A DNA stretch of 64,000 bases from Chrysomallon squamiferum (taxonomy: Eukaryota > Mollusca > Gastropoda > Neomphalida > Peltospiridae). The DNA lies in contig CM022667.1 in assembly GCA_012295275.1 (NCBI GenBank), forward strand, positions 1-64,000, written 5' to 3'. Shown one piece after another: positions 11,391 through 22,234 of this stretch. The translations under genes and the position numbers were made by a program. Within the stretch, counting starts at the first letter, position 1, and every line of letters begins with the position of its first letter. The notes below the pieces were generated by a model. The model ran no database searches and was not told where the DNA came from. It was given only the letters and a program-made list of their open reading frames with translations.

Positions 11391-11446
11391 GAGGCATTCT
11401 GAGTGGTCCACAACCTTTTTAAAAATAACAAAAATACAGTACTACG
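11391..11446 (+). pseudogene. U3: U3 snoRNA 3' end fragment at the array edge
   Basis: GAGGCATTCTGAGTGGTCCA, the last nucleotides of U3 with box D and one stem arm, reappears here. It is followed by spacer-like TTTTTAAAAATAACAAAAAT. No other part of U3 is present. It marks the right end of the array. Confidence 0.8.
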
Positions 11447-12900
11447 TGTCAGCCGAGAAGTCGCTACATCAAAGGTATCCTCTCATCAGAGGGATAAAAA
11501 TGACAGAACTAATTTACTATTTCTATTCACATCCACCACATCAATACTCACAACAAACATAAATCACTGTGGCAGGATACTGTCATCGAAAAGCATCTCG
11601 GCTTTCTCCTAAAACACAATCGCAAATATATCCCGTTCATTCATGGATGTAAATAAAACACATAATAAGCATAAACTACTTTTTCTTTCTTTCTTTCTTT
11701 CTTTCTTGTTTGTTAAATAATGCGTTTAAAAGCCAAACAGAGCTCCGATGTGTGCCAGCCGCAACATCTTTTCGACTTCATATGTCCGCTACGACGCGAT
11801 GATAATAAAACATTAGTATGCATGGAATCATGTTGAATGACTGAATTAGCAAAATTATGTACCAGATGGGTTGAAGTTGCACGAATTAGTGGGCAAGCGT
11901 TTGGCGATAGCAGATCGCGGGATATTGTGATTCGAAAACAAAAACAGTCCTTGAATACACTGTGCAATGCAGGAAAAGGACAGTGGCGTACAGAGATATC
12001 TGGTGATGCCCGGAGCCAACTCCTTGACTGCTTGCCCCAAAGACTCGAGAATAAGGCCTAGTGCTGAGAAATATTTATGAAAAATGAAGATTTTAAGAAT
12101 ATGTAAACAGAGACGAAACATAAAATAAAGACTTTAAATCGATTTAAATATAAATCAAACAAAATTTAGTTAGTTCTTTTCTCTGATTGGATGTCCCTTC
12201 GCCCCCCCACCCCTCAACGCCACATGGCGCCATCTTTAACACTATCGTATAAAATTTTGGAAGAAAACAAATCAAAATCGTTATACTGTCCGCTTTAGCA
12301 GTTGAATAATAATTTTTAAAATTCTGTCCGTTTCCGGTGATCTATAGGACATATTCACTGAAAAAATTCGGGACTCAGAATAGTGTCCATACTTTCGAAG
12401 GTGCCCGCTCATCTCAGGGGTCGCTACAGACAGGTACCACTGGAATAACAGATATTTGTGGTGTCTTCTTATTGTTTACTCAACACGAACTGATACTGGT
12501 TAATAATAATAATAAATAATTATGTTCATACAGTTATAACCAACTTTTATATATAAGGTGGTTATAACTTTTTATACTAATAAATTCATAAATAAAAGTG
12601 CAACCGAAAAACCTAATGAAAATCCATCAAAATGATGATAAAAAATATGTGAAAGGATCTTTTGTATTTCTTTGCCAAAATTGTCTTTTTGCATATACAA
12701 AAATAATTTAATGATTATCATCATTTATTCAAGGATGTCTGAGTATGGTTTTATACAAAATGGTTATTTAGTGATATTTCTTTTTTCTAATTTTATTTTC
12801 TGTTTTTGAAATTTAAATGGAAACCAGTGCCAGGTGATCAAAAAAAAATAATTTAAAAAATGAAAATAAAAACATAAATAAATAAATAATAATAATAGTA
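11447..12900. other. Intergenic stretch, no gene recognised
   Basis: Contains open frames of 60-88 codons on both strands. One on the plus strand (11837-12061) is followed by an AATAAA at about 12124-12129. It encodes a polar peptide with no domain I recognise, and it overlaps an equally long minus-strand frame, so coding is doubtful. A TTTC microsatellite is at 11681-11706. A short GC-rich patch with ATTGG and TGGCGCCA (about 12186-12233) could be a promoter remnant. Nothing else can be supported. Confidence 0.4.
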
Positions 12901-13068
12901 ATAATAATAATAATATATATATATATATACAGACATTTACAGACATTTACACACACACACATATATATATATATCTATATATATATATATCAATATATAT
13001 AGATATATATATATATATACACATAGATTTATGGATATATCAACATACATACACATATATAGATATAT

Positions 13069-13132
<64 letters not shown>

Positions 13133-13165
13133 GCATGCATACATACATACACATACATATATATC
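12901..13165. repeat. (TA)n / (CATA)n microsatellite cluster
   Basis: Mixed TA, GATA and CATA repeats with the longest pure TA run at about 13081-13128. The Tyr/Ile-rich open frames on both strands are products of the repeat. Confidence 0.95.
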
Positions 13166-13362
13166 AACAGAAGTAAGAAACTTTTCCATGAAAATCATTA
13201 TATCAAGCAGCAGAGATACTAACAATGAAGAATTAACTGAACAGTCTACCATATACAACAATCAGTATCTAGACAATCTTTTTAAATTCAAAGATTTTCA
13301 TATATTATTTTATGAGTTAATATTTATGAAAGAAAAAATAATTATTGTTTCACTTTTCAGAC

Positions 13363-13652
13363 CATTGGTTTTCAACCTTTTTCATACTGCAACCCCTGCA
13401 TGAGCAATTGAATATGACTGATGATCCTTTTAAAATTTTAGATTCAATAATATCTAGGATTACCATATTTTCACCAACCAGACAGTACAAAAGGAATCAG
13501 TATTCACTATGACGGGTCCCAAACCTGTCTACACATTTTTATTTATTCCTCCTTCAAAGTAAAGTTGAAAAAAGCTAAAACATACCCTCACTCAAGAATG
13601 ATCTCATGACCCCCAGAAAAAAGGCTTGCGACCCCCAGGTTGAAAACCTATG
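13363..13652. mobile_element. Nonautonomous hAT-like MITE, about 290 bp
   Basis: The ends are inverted repeats: the left end reads CATTGGTTTTCAACCT and the right end, reverse-complemented, reads CATAGGTTTTCAACCT. This resembles the hAT terminus CAGTGGTTTTCAACC. Internal GCAACCCCTGC and GCGACCCCCAGG near the ends are also typical of hAT-derived MITEs. The flanking 8-mers TTTCAGAC (13355-13362) and TTTTAGAC (13653-13660) match at seven of eight positions, fitting the 8-bp hAT target duplication. No transposase frame is present. Confidence 0.8.
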
Positions 13653-13874
13653 TTTTAGACTCTAGTGGATGGTTATTTTTAAACTACATTTTTGCCATGT
13701 TAATTTTGTTTCACTTCTTAAGCCAGAGTGAATAAAATTGTTGTAATGAATTATTTTATCAGATTACTATAAATTTCACTGTATTTGCTTTTTAGACCTT
13801 AATGAATTTCTGGATTCTTTTTATCAGATTATTTTTTAAATAAATGACAACAACCAAAACACAAGAGTTTTAGT

Positions 13875-13880
13875 TTTATT
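13875..13880 (-). terminator. Polyadenylation signal for MRPL36
   Basis: TTTATT on the plus strand is AATAAA on the minus strand, about 170 bp beyond the MRPL36 stop codon. It is the best-placed signal for that transcript; the cleavage site is not determined. Confidence 0.55.
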
Positions 13881-14046
13881 TATATGAACATGACACTTAA
13901 CTGAGTATAAACACCACACAAAGATATGTCATTTTTACATGATGTTATTATTTAGAGAGATTGTCCAATTTTTCCTCCTAACCAGTTATGTTTTGCTAAT
14001 TTTGTGTCACCCAACCAGTAATATCTCTCTTTTCTCCATCCCCAGT

Positions 14047-14469
14047 TCAAGCTTGTCTGACTGGACCTATGGAGTAATCTTCCTTCCACAGTTTGTGTTT
14101 GCCTAGCTTCTGCATCTGTTTGTGTCGAGGCTTTCGTTTACACTCGACAAAAAGTCGACCATGTCGTCTGACGAAATAACAAGCTGAACATCTTCGTTTC
14201 AGAGCTGTGCGTACTTTGTATGTGCGACATTGCTGCATCATGGGATAGTGGCAAGTCAGCGCCTGGCTATTTAATGATGTTGCCACTGCTGAACATGGCA
14301 GTAACTGTCTTTCACTGTATCGAGTTGCAGTATTGAGAGTAAACGATGATAAAAGTCTAGTATTTTTGCACAGTCCTGACAGATTTGTTGATGGGAGATA
14401 TGAAGTGATTTTCAGCATGGTCTGTCCCATTCTAGGAAGCTGCAGGAGCCCCCTCAGAAACGAAGCCAT
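14047..14469 (-). CDS. MRPL36: Mitochondrial ribosomal protein bL36m
   Basis: Predicted 140-residue protein of the large subunit of the mitochondrial ribosome. Residues 84-120 match bacterial L36 and its mitochondrial form: [14 protein letters not shown], then [12 protein letters not shown] and PRHKQMQ. The zinc-ribbon ligands are Cys94, Cys97, Cys110 and His116. The first 80 or so residues are rich in Ser, Thr, Leu and Arg with little acid, as expected of a mitochondrial targeting presequence. I chose the Met at 14469 because a splice-acceptor-like TTCTTTTTAG lies two bases before it on this strand; the open frame upstream of it is probably intron. The whole coding region is thus one exon and a 5' UTR exon should lie at higher coordinates. 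Family assignment is firm; the upstream exon is inferred. Confidence 0.93.
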   Translation of the reverse strand: MASFLRGLLQLPRMGQTMLKITSYLPSTNLSGLCKNTRLLSSFTLNTATRYSERQLLPCSAVATSLNSQALTCHYPMMQQCRTYKVRTALKRRCSACYFVRRHGRLFVECKRKPRHKQMQKLGKHKLWKEDYSIGPVRQA

Positions 14470-15824
14470 TGCTAAAAAGAAGAGATGACATTTAAAACAT
14501 ACATCAGTACAGTTTTTAAACAAGGCAGATTAGTTGATACAAAATGCAAAAGAAATAAATTAATGACGTAATATATATATTTTTTGAGGATGTGTTAAAT
14601 AGGCGTATCAAGTTCCTAATGTAATACTAGTAATAGTTCCAGATACGTTTGAAAAGGAAAAGAGAAACTAAAATATCAGTCATTTAGATATTGTTTTATA
14701 ACTTTATATATATATATATATATATATCATTATAATTCATACACTCCTAACATTGGACAAATTATCCCTGGACTATATTATATATACTATATAATATAGT
14801 ATATGAAATTGGCAACGGTAACTTATGTTAGAAATTATTGTCTTTTAAAATATTGTTAATTCTGTCACAGTTTTGTTAATCCTAAATTCATCTTTTCCTT
14901 GATATGAATATCACAATTATAACGAAAAGAAATTGTCCATATAAGTACAAATTTTGTCCTTGAGTCATGAGAGCATTTTTGACTTTTAATGTCAACGATT
15001 ATGTTTTACATCAAGGTTAATTCACGATTTCTATTATAAACTTTGATTCATTATTACTATTTACTTGCTGAGTAACAAATGTACATTGTAAAATTGCAAA
15101 GGTATGGACATTAAATTAATAAATAATCATACCTTCTATTTAACCAAATGCTGCAATAAAATATCCAGAAGTTTAGCTATCTAAGGGGCATAACTCTAAT
15201 TAGTCGGAAAGATAATCCAGGCCAATTAGTACCTAACAAAAACTGCCCTTTAGCGTGACGCCCACATAAATCGATTCACCGAGTTAAATTATGTGAGCTT
15301 ATATTTAATTTCGCTACGTACCGTTTTCAGGTGAAAATTTCCAATTAAATATTATCATTTGGGTTTAGAATACATATTTCTAAATCAATTAACAAATTAA
15401 TGTTCATATTATATATATTAAAAAAGAAAATATGACAAAGTATTTTGTTGTAAATAGTTTATGTTAAAGAGAAAATGTGTTTGTGTTTGTATTTTAAATG
15501 TTCAATATTCACTGATATTTATATATCAGTTTTCATATAGACCCAAAAGTATAACATTTAAACATTCAGAGTAAATAACCTCCGCAGAACACGATGTAGA
15601 TCCCTTTCAAAACATTAAATATTAATAAATAAATAAATAAATAAAAGTATTTATCAGTTATATCATGCGTTAAAAATTATGCCCTAATAATATAAATATA
15701 TTGGATTAATCACCGCAATATAATTTGTTTAAATATTATTATTTTCATTTATATGTTATATTCTAAAACAATATTAACCAATAGATACGATCGAAAAATA
15801 AGCCAATGAAAACGAAGTATTATT
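14470..15824. other. Region between MRPL36 and the next gene, no coding exon seen
   Basis: AT-rich, with a TA run at 14706-14727. It should hold the untranslated first exon and promoter of MRPL36 (minus strand), but I cannot place them. A less AT-rich patch around 15184-15290 contains GGGGCATAACTCTAATTAGT, similar to a dispersed repeat motif I associate with mollusc genomes (weak recollection). No protein-like frame was found. Confidence 0.4.
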
Positions 15825-15905
15825 GAAGCTGCAGTGCAGTGCGAGAAGGAAAGGCTATTGTTTTGCTAACCAGATAAATCACGTTATAGATACTGACTTT
15901 ATTCT
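15825..15905 (+). other. Candidate untranslated first exon of the Pro/Gly/Tyr-rich protein gene
   Basis: A GC-richer patch (GAAGCTGCAGTGCAGTGCG) without an ATG ends in a good donor, GTGAGTATAA, at 15906. The coding exon of the next gene starts with an acceptor at 19312-19313 six bases before its ATG, so an untranslated exon upstream is required; this is the best candidate. Pairing is inference. Confidence 0.35.
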
Positions 15906-18597
15906 GTGAGTATAAAACTGAATGGTAATATTTTATGGTGTGTGATCAGATCTACATTTCTTTCGAAGCCCTGTCCGTACATTTCCCCCCTGTTATCATT
16001 CATAGTAAGATTTTTGTGTTTCGTTGACAGGTGCGTCGGATATGTACTCAGTACTGCTGGCCTATATTAGTAGGCTTATAGTGTTACATGCAGGTTTTAA
16101 ATGGAATCAAACGGTTGCTTCAGTCAGTCAGATTGGATTGTTTTATTTAAGGGCTCTTAAATGAAGCTAAGGGTTGTTTTGATTCTGATTTTCGGTATTC
16201 GATTTAAATTTATCTTCTCAATATTTCCAAGGAGATAGTTCAGTCTGCGAGAGCTTGAGTTTCGGCATCAATTGATCAAGTATGAGCATATCATGATAAT
16301 CATTATAATGATGGTTATGAATATGACCATAACACTCGTAATACAAAGTCACAGTAGTGTTGTACTATTATTATTGAAGTTTTCATACTGGCTGCGGCCA
16401 ATATTAAACATAAATCTTATTGTAGTGTAACAATTTCTTAGTTGCCTTTTCTTCCTAAATAACAGAAAATGAGTAATAATAGGTAAATAGTAAATACTAG
16501 AAAATATATCATTATTGTTATGATTACTAAATGAATTACAAGACTTTGTTAATCAATACCTACACATATTTTTCATATTTTATAATAACAGCAAAATAAT
16601 AATTTAAATAATATATTACCAATTAACTAATTTTATGTGTGTGTGTACACTAGATCTTGAAATTTTGAAATTATTTTATAAAACTGATACATCTGTGAGT
16701 ATTTCCATGACTGATGGCCATGACTGATGGCTAAAGAGCAGGTAATTTCCCTGAAAGTAAAATTTAAAAAGCCAGTGTTTGGAAGGAAGGAATATATTCA
16801 GCTGCAATGAAAGAGGAAGCTTTCTGTTACTCTACTGGTTCACAAACAGAATTTTGATTTTGAAACACCAATTTCTTTCGTCAAATTACAGATTTATTTA
16901 TTTATCAATAAGTATACACAGATTATTGTTCTTCTTTACTGATAATTTGAGCAATGAAGTCCTAACAGATGAAATTATTGTACTATATAAATATAAACAC
17001 ATTTCCTAACATAACTGACCACCATTTTCTTTTTGTCACTTGGCTGTTCATTTTTGTTCAGTTGGCTAATTCATATTTGATTAAACAGCTGCAAGAGTAC
17101 ATACATACTTTATATAAATTAATCAATCATTCTTCAGCATTTCACCTTTCTAAATTTACATTAACTGAAATCAAAAACTTATTTTTTGTTTGTTTGCAAA
17201 ATGTCTTCCAAGTATTAAACATTAGACCTAATGGTATAAATTGTATTATTGTCTTGTGTTTTTAAATTAATTTAAAAAAAAATCACAATTTGACTGCATG
17301 TATTATATTATAATACATGTCCTATTTGTACCATTGTATTAAACAAACTGTGTTTCAGTGTACTTTATATCAAGGTAGAATGTTTTATTAAATCCAATGA
17401 AAATGCATATCAGTTCAGAAGCCCAGGCTGACTGTTTCTGAACATGGAAACATAATTTTAGTTCAGTAAATGGAAAACTTATTTTATCAGATTAAATAAC
17501 AATTTTCATAAGTGAAAAATCTTTCTTTTCCATTAGCTACAAGGGATTGTTTTTTTGCATCTTCCCAGCAGTAGAAAATAGTACAACATGCCCTTTATTA
17601 AATCAGTAATGGGTAAACTGGTTAAATGGAAAATGGCCCAGTCGTGCACTTAAAATTAAATTGTGTAAATATGATCTGTAATATGCTTAAAAACTGGTTG
17701 GAGAAGAAAGGTATTCAAAAAAGAAACACTTTCGTTCACATTTCATCCAGAATTAACGCTTTTTATTTGTTTAAATGAAATTTATAAAAATGAGTTCAGA
17801 AATTTGTATTAATAATTTAAATTTATTTTTTCATGTAGAAATATTACTGAGTAAGAAAAGAACATCTGCCTAGAGTTGTAACATGTTAAATATATTGATT
17901 TTTTATATATTAATTAAGCAGAGAAAATTCAGCCAACAAATTATGGCACTTTAATTATTGTAAACAGATAGCATAAATTATTGATCTTGTTTATGACTGG
18001 ACATTTCAAAACATACATTTATTTTCTTACAAAGAATTGTAAACAATAATTGTGTGGCTGTGAACATACTTATTGTTTATAATTTACAAGCAGTAATTGT
18101 TAAACAGATATTTAGATATTTTTCAGAAAGTTATAAAGAAGATAATGAAATATATAGTCTTGTTAATAGTTTGTTAGACATTTTTTTTTTAAATATTTTT
18201 AAATTATGTTATACATATCAGGAATAAATAAGGCAATGAAAGTATATATTGTTCGTGTATGCATTGATGAATTGTTTCTAAAATGTTTATTTCTTATTCA
18301 GGAATTAATCTTTTTGAAAATAGAGTGGACATAGTATGTGTGTGTTTATTTTAATATTATGAGGTGTATTAAATTTGATTTTAATGGATATTTAATTTTA
18401 TTTCAGAAAGGTCAAGAAATCAAAAATATTCCACCATCCATGTGAGCAAATTAGGTAATTGAGAATGTTAAATTTATTATGGCATATGTTGAAACAGCTT
18501 TATTCCAATATATATATATATATATATATTATTTATAGATTGAAACCTGTATGTTCAAAAAATAAATATTTAAGTAATTTATTGCTATTGTATATTG

Positions 18598-18633
<36 letters not shown>

Positions 18634-19313
18634 ACAAAATATAAATAAATGTGGTTTTATCCAGCTTCTGGTAAATGAATTGATTTTTTATGTGATGTAA
18701 ATGCTGAAGAAATAACAAAGAGCAGTTACTGAGTTAGACATATTTGATATTTACTTACTGACTAGGTTATTAATAAATCTGACATATCCTGGCTTCTTTC
18801 AGTTTTTCATGTCTGTGAAAATTGTTTCCTTCTTGATTAGAAAGAACTAGTATAAAGAAAAGTTATAATGTCTAAAACTTTTTTATTTTCAGAACACAAA
18901 ATTACTTTTTCAAGCCACACGTTAGACCAAAAGGTTTGTTTATCAGAAATTAAGAAAATGTATTTCTGAACTAAAAAATTTTGCCTGTGAATTTAAAAAG
19001 CAGCATCTCAGTACTGTTTTATTCAAAAGTTAACAACTTTTATTTCTTTGTACAGAAATGAAAGTAATAAGTTTTTGATAATTATATATAAATATGCACG
19101 TTCTGTTTTGTACCCAAATAGAATTAAAGGAATGAATTTAGACTGATGCTGTAGCAAGAATAATAAAAAAAAAATTAGGTTTTAAAACTATTGTTAATAA
19201 TAGCAGCCTTTTTGATGTCTTGTTTTGATTAGAACTTACAAAAATTAAAAAAAAAAAAAAAAAATTAAAAAAAAATTAATGTCACCAGCTACACAGAGTA
19301 ATTGTTTTTTCAG
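15906..19313 (+). other. Probable 5' UTR intron of the Pro/Gly/Tyr-rich protein gene
   Basis: No protein-like frame. It has TA runs at about 18511-18529 and 18600-18632. An exon-like segment at 18407-18454 has a strong acceptor (TTTTATTTCAG) and donor GTAATT. Read in the frame needed to join the next exon it gives KGQEIKNIPPSM then a stop, so it cannot extend that protein N-terminally. It could be an untranslated or alternative exon. Confidence 0.35.
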
Positions 19314-19319
19314 AAAACT

Positions 19320-19937
19320 ATGAATTACCAAAGTGTTGGAGGCGTACCCTCACCAGGAATCCTCGTTGCAGACAAAAACAGCATGTATGGCGCACCTGGT
19401 GTCATGCCTCCTACAGGCCTGTACCAGCAGCCGCAGCAGCCTAGCATGCCGGGGGCACCGGGATCGAGACTTCAGCATGCCACGGCGTTCACGTCAGTGA
19501 CGCAGGCCTATGCATCACCTTTCTACACACCAACCACAGGGTACTCCACCTTATCGTCCCCGTACCAGTTAACAGCCACAGCGGGAGCTTACCCCGGCAT
19601 GCCCTACTCCTCCATACAGCCAGTGTCGACAAACCCCAGCTACCCTCCGGGCCAGTATTCTGCTCCCACGGCCTATTTTGCCACCCAGGCCCCGAGTTCC
19701 GGACTTGGTCCTTCGAGCACTTTGGGACCGTCGCCTGCCCAGTATGCATCAGCAATGCAAGGAGGCAGTCAGATGGTCTATCCCACGGGTAGCATATCAG
19801 TGGCAGGATACGGGCCATATCAGACTGTGCCAGCTGGCCCAGGTTACCAGATGTCTACGATGGGTTATCCTACAAATCTTGGAGCAACGCCATCTTACCC
19901 GCCAGGTGCTTCTTCGTTATATGGTCCTCGTTTTTAG
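19320..19937 (+). CDS. Pro/Gly/Tyr/Ser/Ala-rich low-complexity protein
   Basis: A single coding exon for 205 residues beginning MNYQSVGGVPSPG and ending SLYGPRF. The acceptor TTTTTTCAG ends at 19313, six bases before the ATG, so the start codon lies at the very beginning of the exon. Composition is dominated by Pro, Gly, Tyr, Ser, Ala, Gln and Thr, with repeated YP, PG and SYPPG motifs. Lys, Asp and Glu are almost absent, and there is no signal peptide or membrane helix. This is a disordered, prion-like composition as in the tails of several RNA-binding proteins and in small Tyr/Pro-rich adaptors. The exon is much richer in GC than its surroundings, which supports coding. I do not recognise the family. 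It may be a complete small protein or the last exon of a longer one, although no upstream coding exon was found in the required phase. Confidence 0.7.
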   Translation: MNYQSVGGVPSPGILVADKNSMYGAPGVMPPTGLYQQPQQPSMPGAPGSRLQHATAFTSVTQAYASPFYTPTTGYSTLSSPYQLTATAGAYPGMPYSSIQPVSTNPSYPPGQYSAPTAYFATQAPSSGLGPSSTLGPSPAQYASAMQGGSQMVYPTGSISVAGYGPYQTVPAGPGYQMSTMGYPTNLGATPSYPPGASSLYGPRF

Positions 19938-20035
19938 ATACTTGTTGGTGTTTTGTCCATGTTCGTGAGGCATTTTGACCACCATGGTAGAGGAGTCAGA
20001 TCCAAATGTGGTGTCATTTTGGCTGGGTTGTTTCC

Positions 20036-20067
<32 letters not shown>

Positions 20068-20081
20068 GATGATGATTCTTT

Positions 20082-20113
<32 letters not shown>

Positions 20114-21910
20114 CCATCTTTATTATTTGTTTTTATTTTTATTTTTGTTTTATTTTTATTTATTTTTTTTGGTTCTTATTGTCCTATATGACAAATGTGT
20201 TTTATTTCAGAAGTTTGATAGAACATCCCATAATTCTTTTTTTTTTTTTTTTTTTTTTTTTTGTATTTCCTGTGCATTTGAGATAGATCTTTGGGGGAAA
20301 ATAAATAAATTCTTGTTTAAAATGGTAATTATGCATCTTTCCATTTCCTTATTATAGTTTTTTTTAATTTTAATTAATTTTTTGTAAATTAAAAAACATA
20401 TATTGCGGCTGAAACGACATCATTAATGATGCCCTTGTGATTTTAAAAAAAAAGGTTTTTTTTCTTCTGCAGGTGCAATGATGTAAATTATATTTTATAT
20501 ACTTAAATAATACTCGGAAATTAATTAAAACATTTTTTTTTTATTTCTTATTATTATTATTTTTATATATATACATGATTTTTACAGCCTTCCCTTAGTG
20601 CTAATTACACCACAGTAAGGTAACATGTCAAGTATTTTAACAATGGCTCGAACAGCTATATAATGAAGTCACTTCATCTGATAGTGATACTAATAATTAT
20701 CTTAATAGTGAACAGTGATTCATTTTACTAACTTACACCACAAAAATGTTAATTTTTTTAGCATTTATTAAAATTCTGTATGCATTTTAGGATTTGTCAA
20801 ACAATTTGCCAATGATATATTTTTTTTTCTTTTATAAATACATTTTTTTTTTTCTTTTTCGGGTTTGACATTATGCAGATATTTTGATTGCAGGCTTCTG
20901 TATCAAAAATTAGCCCACCAAATCAGTAAATGCCTTGGTGTTGTGTTGCATTGCTTCCAAGTTTTTGGTTTTCTTTCAGTCAGGAAATTTCAAAAGAACT
21001 GAAAACTGCTTCTGAGAAGCTTTAACTTGGAAATTGTTTGTAACTCCATAGATAGTTAAAAATAATATTGAAAATCAAGATTTATACGATGAAACATTTT
21101 TTTTTTTTTTAACCCTAATTTATATGATAGAAACAAATTTAGAACCCAGATTTATATGACAGAAACAATTTTTAACTGGATTTATACAATAAAAGACAAC
21201 ATTTTGTACCATGATTTATTTGTTAACAATAATTTTGAACCCTGATTTATATGATAATAATAATTCAGCATTGATTTCTATAAAGAATTTTAAAGTTTAT
21301 TTGTTAGTATTCTGTCATTGCATATGGTTGACAAATCTGTTCATGTCCGCCCATTTTTACAGTACCTCAACTGCTGTGTAATGGATTATGCATTGTCTTT
21401 CTTGTACATAGAAATACAAATTTCCTTCTTTTTATTTTATTTTTATTTATTTTTTTTAATTTAAAAAAAGAAATAAAAAAAAATGTAAGGGTTTCTTAAA
21501 GTTAAAAACAATATGTTTTATATTTTGTAACCAGTTAAAATGACAGTGATAATATGCACCGTTTTTAAAAAAATAAATGATCTTGTGTCATGAGTGTTAA
21601 AAGGTGCTTGGTAAAGGGAAATAATTTCATTGAGGTTTGGAAGGGTAAATGGGTAAATTGAAATCGTTTTGTTGTTTTTAATTTTTTTTTTTTTTTTTTT
21701 TTTAAGATAAAGTATTGAAAAACATCTTTTCTGAGACGTTAATTGGATTTGTCAAGAGCATATTTGTAGTTGAGACTAAATAAATGTTTGGATTAACAAC
21801 CATGGGTGGATCTAAATTGTTTTGTAAAGGATGCAGGCTCAGTTGTGTGTTTTTTTTTTCTATTTGGGGTGGGAGTATATAAAGCTGAAAGACAATGAAT
21901 GTGTGCTTGA

Positions 21911-21946
<36 letters not shown>

Positions 21947-22199
21947 CTGAGAGTTGTTGATTCCATGCAGACTCTGTGTACTTTGTCAATGCAGATTTAT
22001 ATTTTTTTAAACATTTTTTTTTTTTTTTTTAATATTGCTTTTGATTCTATTTTTAACCACAACTTTAAAATAAAATGGAAAGGGGTACTCACTTATTGAT
22101 GACAAAATTGCTTGACAGTACAAGGAAAACAAAATAATCTCAAAATCTAAATTTTGGGCAAAATAATTACAACCAGATATGTGAAATGTATAAACGGCT

Positions 22200-22234
<35 letters not shown>

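Larger units (their letters stand above)
1..11446 (+). repeat. Tandem array of U3 snoRNA gene units
   Basis: Head-to-tail repeat. Each unit has a conserved upstream block of about 90 bp, a U3 RNA of about 223 nt, and an AT-rich spacer with a (TTG)n run. U3 starts are at 91, 1276, 2455, 3622, 4813, 5988, 7159, 8491, 9973 (broken) and 11041. Spacings are therefore 1185, 1179, 1167, 1191, 1175, 1171, 1332, 1482 and 1068 bp. Units 1 to 6 are almost identical, spacers included, which suggests recent amplification or gene conversion. Units 7 to 10 keep the RNA but have diverged spacers, so the right-hand edge is decaying. The window opens at the same point of the unit as position 1186, so the array probably continues to the left. 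The 62-65 residue reading frames inside the units are spacer reading through the TTG run and are not genes. Confidence 0.95.

Noticed and set aside
1-11446. Possible CRISPR or satellite array
   Set aside because: Units are over 1 kb, contain a recognisable U3 RNA, and spacers are homologous rather than unique.
11713-12121. Overlapping frames of 74-88 codons on both strands
   Set aside because: Equal length on both strands, no recognisable domain and no splice context; not called as genes.
18407-18454. Exon-like segment coding KGQEIKNIPPSM then stop
   Set aside because: Splice sites are good, but in the phase of the next exon it ends in a stop and no upstream coding exon connects to it; kept only as a possible untranslated exon.
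19489-19818. 109-codon minus-strand frame
   Set aside because: Shadow of the Pro/Gly/Tyr-rich coding exon on the other strand.
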